Assembly (NCBI GenBank): GCA_040877935.1
Contig: JBBDNB010000019.1
Span: forward strand, 1 to 64,000
DNA length: 64,000 bases
Origin: Chitinophagales bacterium
GTDB taxonomy: Bacteria; Bacteroidota; Bacteroidia; Chitinophagales; CAIOSU01
Reading direction: 5' to 3'
In this document: piece after piece, positions 63,468 through 64,000 of the stretch
Layout of the letters: every line of letters begins with the position of its first letter
Position numbering within the stretch: position 1 is the first letter of the stretch
Program-made: the position numbers and the translations under genes
The notes under the pieces: generated by a model
Told to the model about the DNA's origin: nothing
The model's database searches: none
Seen by the model: the letters and a program-made list of their open reading frames with translations, nothing else

Positions 63468-64000
63468 CTATGATTCACTCATAAAAGGATACCTGTAATC
63501 GGTAGCAGGTACGAATGTTTCCTTAATGGAACGTGCAGAAACCCATCTCAATAAATTTAAGAGTGAGCCTGCTTTGTCGTTTGTTCCTGATGCTCGTGCC
63601 CCTCCGAAAGGCTGTTGCCCCACAACTGCTCCGGTTGGTTTGTCATTGATGTAAAAATTGCCGGCTGCTTGCTTTAATCTTTCTGTAGCTTGTTCGATGG
63701 CCACACGATCCTGTGCCAAAATAGCCCCGGTAAGTGCATAGGGCGAAGTGGAATCAACAAGGTCCAATACTGTTTCAAAATCTTCTTCATAAACATATAT
63801 GGTAAGTACAGGCCCGAAAATCTCTTCTTGCATAGTGGTGTATTTGGGATCATTTGCGACAATCACTGTAGGTTCAATGAAGTAGCCTCTGCTTTTGTCA
63901 TAATTCCCGCCAGCAATGATTTCCTGTCCGTCTTCTTTTGCCTGGTCGATATAGCCTGCAATCTTATCGAATGATTTTTCATCGATTACTGCATTTATAA
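63468..64000 (-). CDS. pruA: Delta-1-pyrroline-5-carboxylate dehydrogenase, C-terminal part
   Basis: C-terminal 177 residues of an aldehyde dehydrogenase that oxidises P5C (glutamate semialdehyde) to glutamate in proline catabolism. The reading frame continues off the right edge. Visible: EIFGPVLTIYVYEEDFETVLDLVD (the EIFGP block), SPYALTGAILAQDR, GNFYINDKPTGAVVGQQPFGGARASGTNDKAGS and LLRWVSARSIKETF. The GQQPFGGxxxSGTNDKAG block is specific to P5C dehydrogenases. The catalytic Cys lies outside the window. Confidence 0.92.
   Translation of the reverse strand, partial: INAVIDEKSFDKIAGYIDQAKEDGQEIIAGGNYDKSRGYFIEPTVIVANDPKYTTMQEEIFGPVLTIYVYEEDFETVLDLVDSTSPYALTGAILAQDRVAIEQATERLKQAAGNFYINDKPTGAVVGQQPFGGARASGTNDKAGSLLNLLRWVSARSIKETFVPATDYRYPFMSES

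Noticed and set aside
1-64000. CRISPR arrays, rRNA, tRNA, complete insertion sequences
   Set aside because: No regularly spaced repeats, no tRNA or rRNA-like sequence and no transposase found by reading. An exhaustive covariance scan was not possible.

Overview
The window is chromosomal DNA of a Bacteroidota species, probably from a Cytophagales, Saprospirales or flavobacterial-type lineage. The composition is AT-rich by eye. Four large secreted proteins carry C-terminal type IX secretion (T9SS) sorting domains. Several genes have the Bacteroidota promoter signature (TTTG, 19 bases, TAnnTTTG), the clearest at 30739-30769. There is also a TonB-dependent receptor with a CarboxypepD-like N-terminal domain, and many TTG starts. 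I see no rRNA, tRNA, CRISPR array or complete insertion sequence. Both ends cut genes: a secreted protein without a start at the left, and delta-1-pyrroline-5-carboxylate dehydrogenase at the right.

Layout. 1-4.8 kb: N-terminally incomplete T9SS cargo, a coupled small tail-anchored protein with a PLDGG motif, and an aquaglyceroporin. 4.8-14.1 kb: a compact surface-polysaccharide locus with Wzx, Wzy, two GT-B glycosyltransferases, a Wzz-like protein on the opposite strand, an O-antigen ligase, and a one-polypeptide fusion of a WecA-type priming transferase to a second ligase domain. 14.3-18.6 kb: housekeeping genes (murQ with a conserved partner, a ctp protease, ftcD). 18.6-20.2 kb: an ArsR regulator and about 1.2 kb of repeat-rich non-coding DNA. 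20.2-30.6 kb: a degenerate alkaline-phosphatase-fold protein, aat, VapBC, a polyprenyl synthase, a receiver protein, RNase R, an AlbA_2/ATPase protein and a two-cassette peptide ABC ATPase.

30.8-34.6 kb is an accessory island between a small S4 RNA-binding gene and the biotin operon. About 101 bp of the 3' end of the S4 gene is repeated on the far side of a slice of a type I restriction locus (hsdS tail, abiEi, abiEii, hsdR first 22 codons). All differences between the two copies are silent. A second block, with an antitoxin-like gene, another HsdS-like tail and a frameshifted KilA-N gene, sits between two perfect 32-bp direct repeats just upstream of bioB.

34.6-40.4 kb: bioB-bioF-bioD, then a HigBA toxin-antitoxin pair, then bioA and a TPMT-family methyltransferase. 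40.4-46.6 kb: Smr protein, lipoprotein, SDR, PlsC, transaldolase, lepA and rpe. 46.6-63.1 kb: TonB receptor, three more T9SS cargo proteins, an orphan helical protein, DUF1801, HAD and YidD proteins, ACMSD, an AtuA-type ferredoxin-fold protein and an Hpt protein. The most unusual items are the WecA-ligase fusion, the S4-flanked restriction-locus slice, a 20-bp perfect palindrome present at two distant intergenic sites, and the phosphatase-fold protein that has lost its metal ligands.
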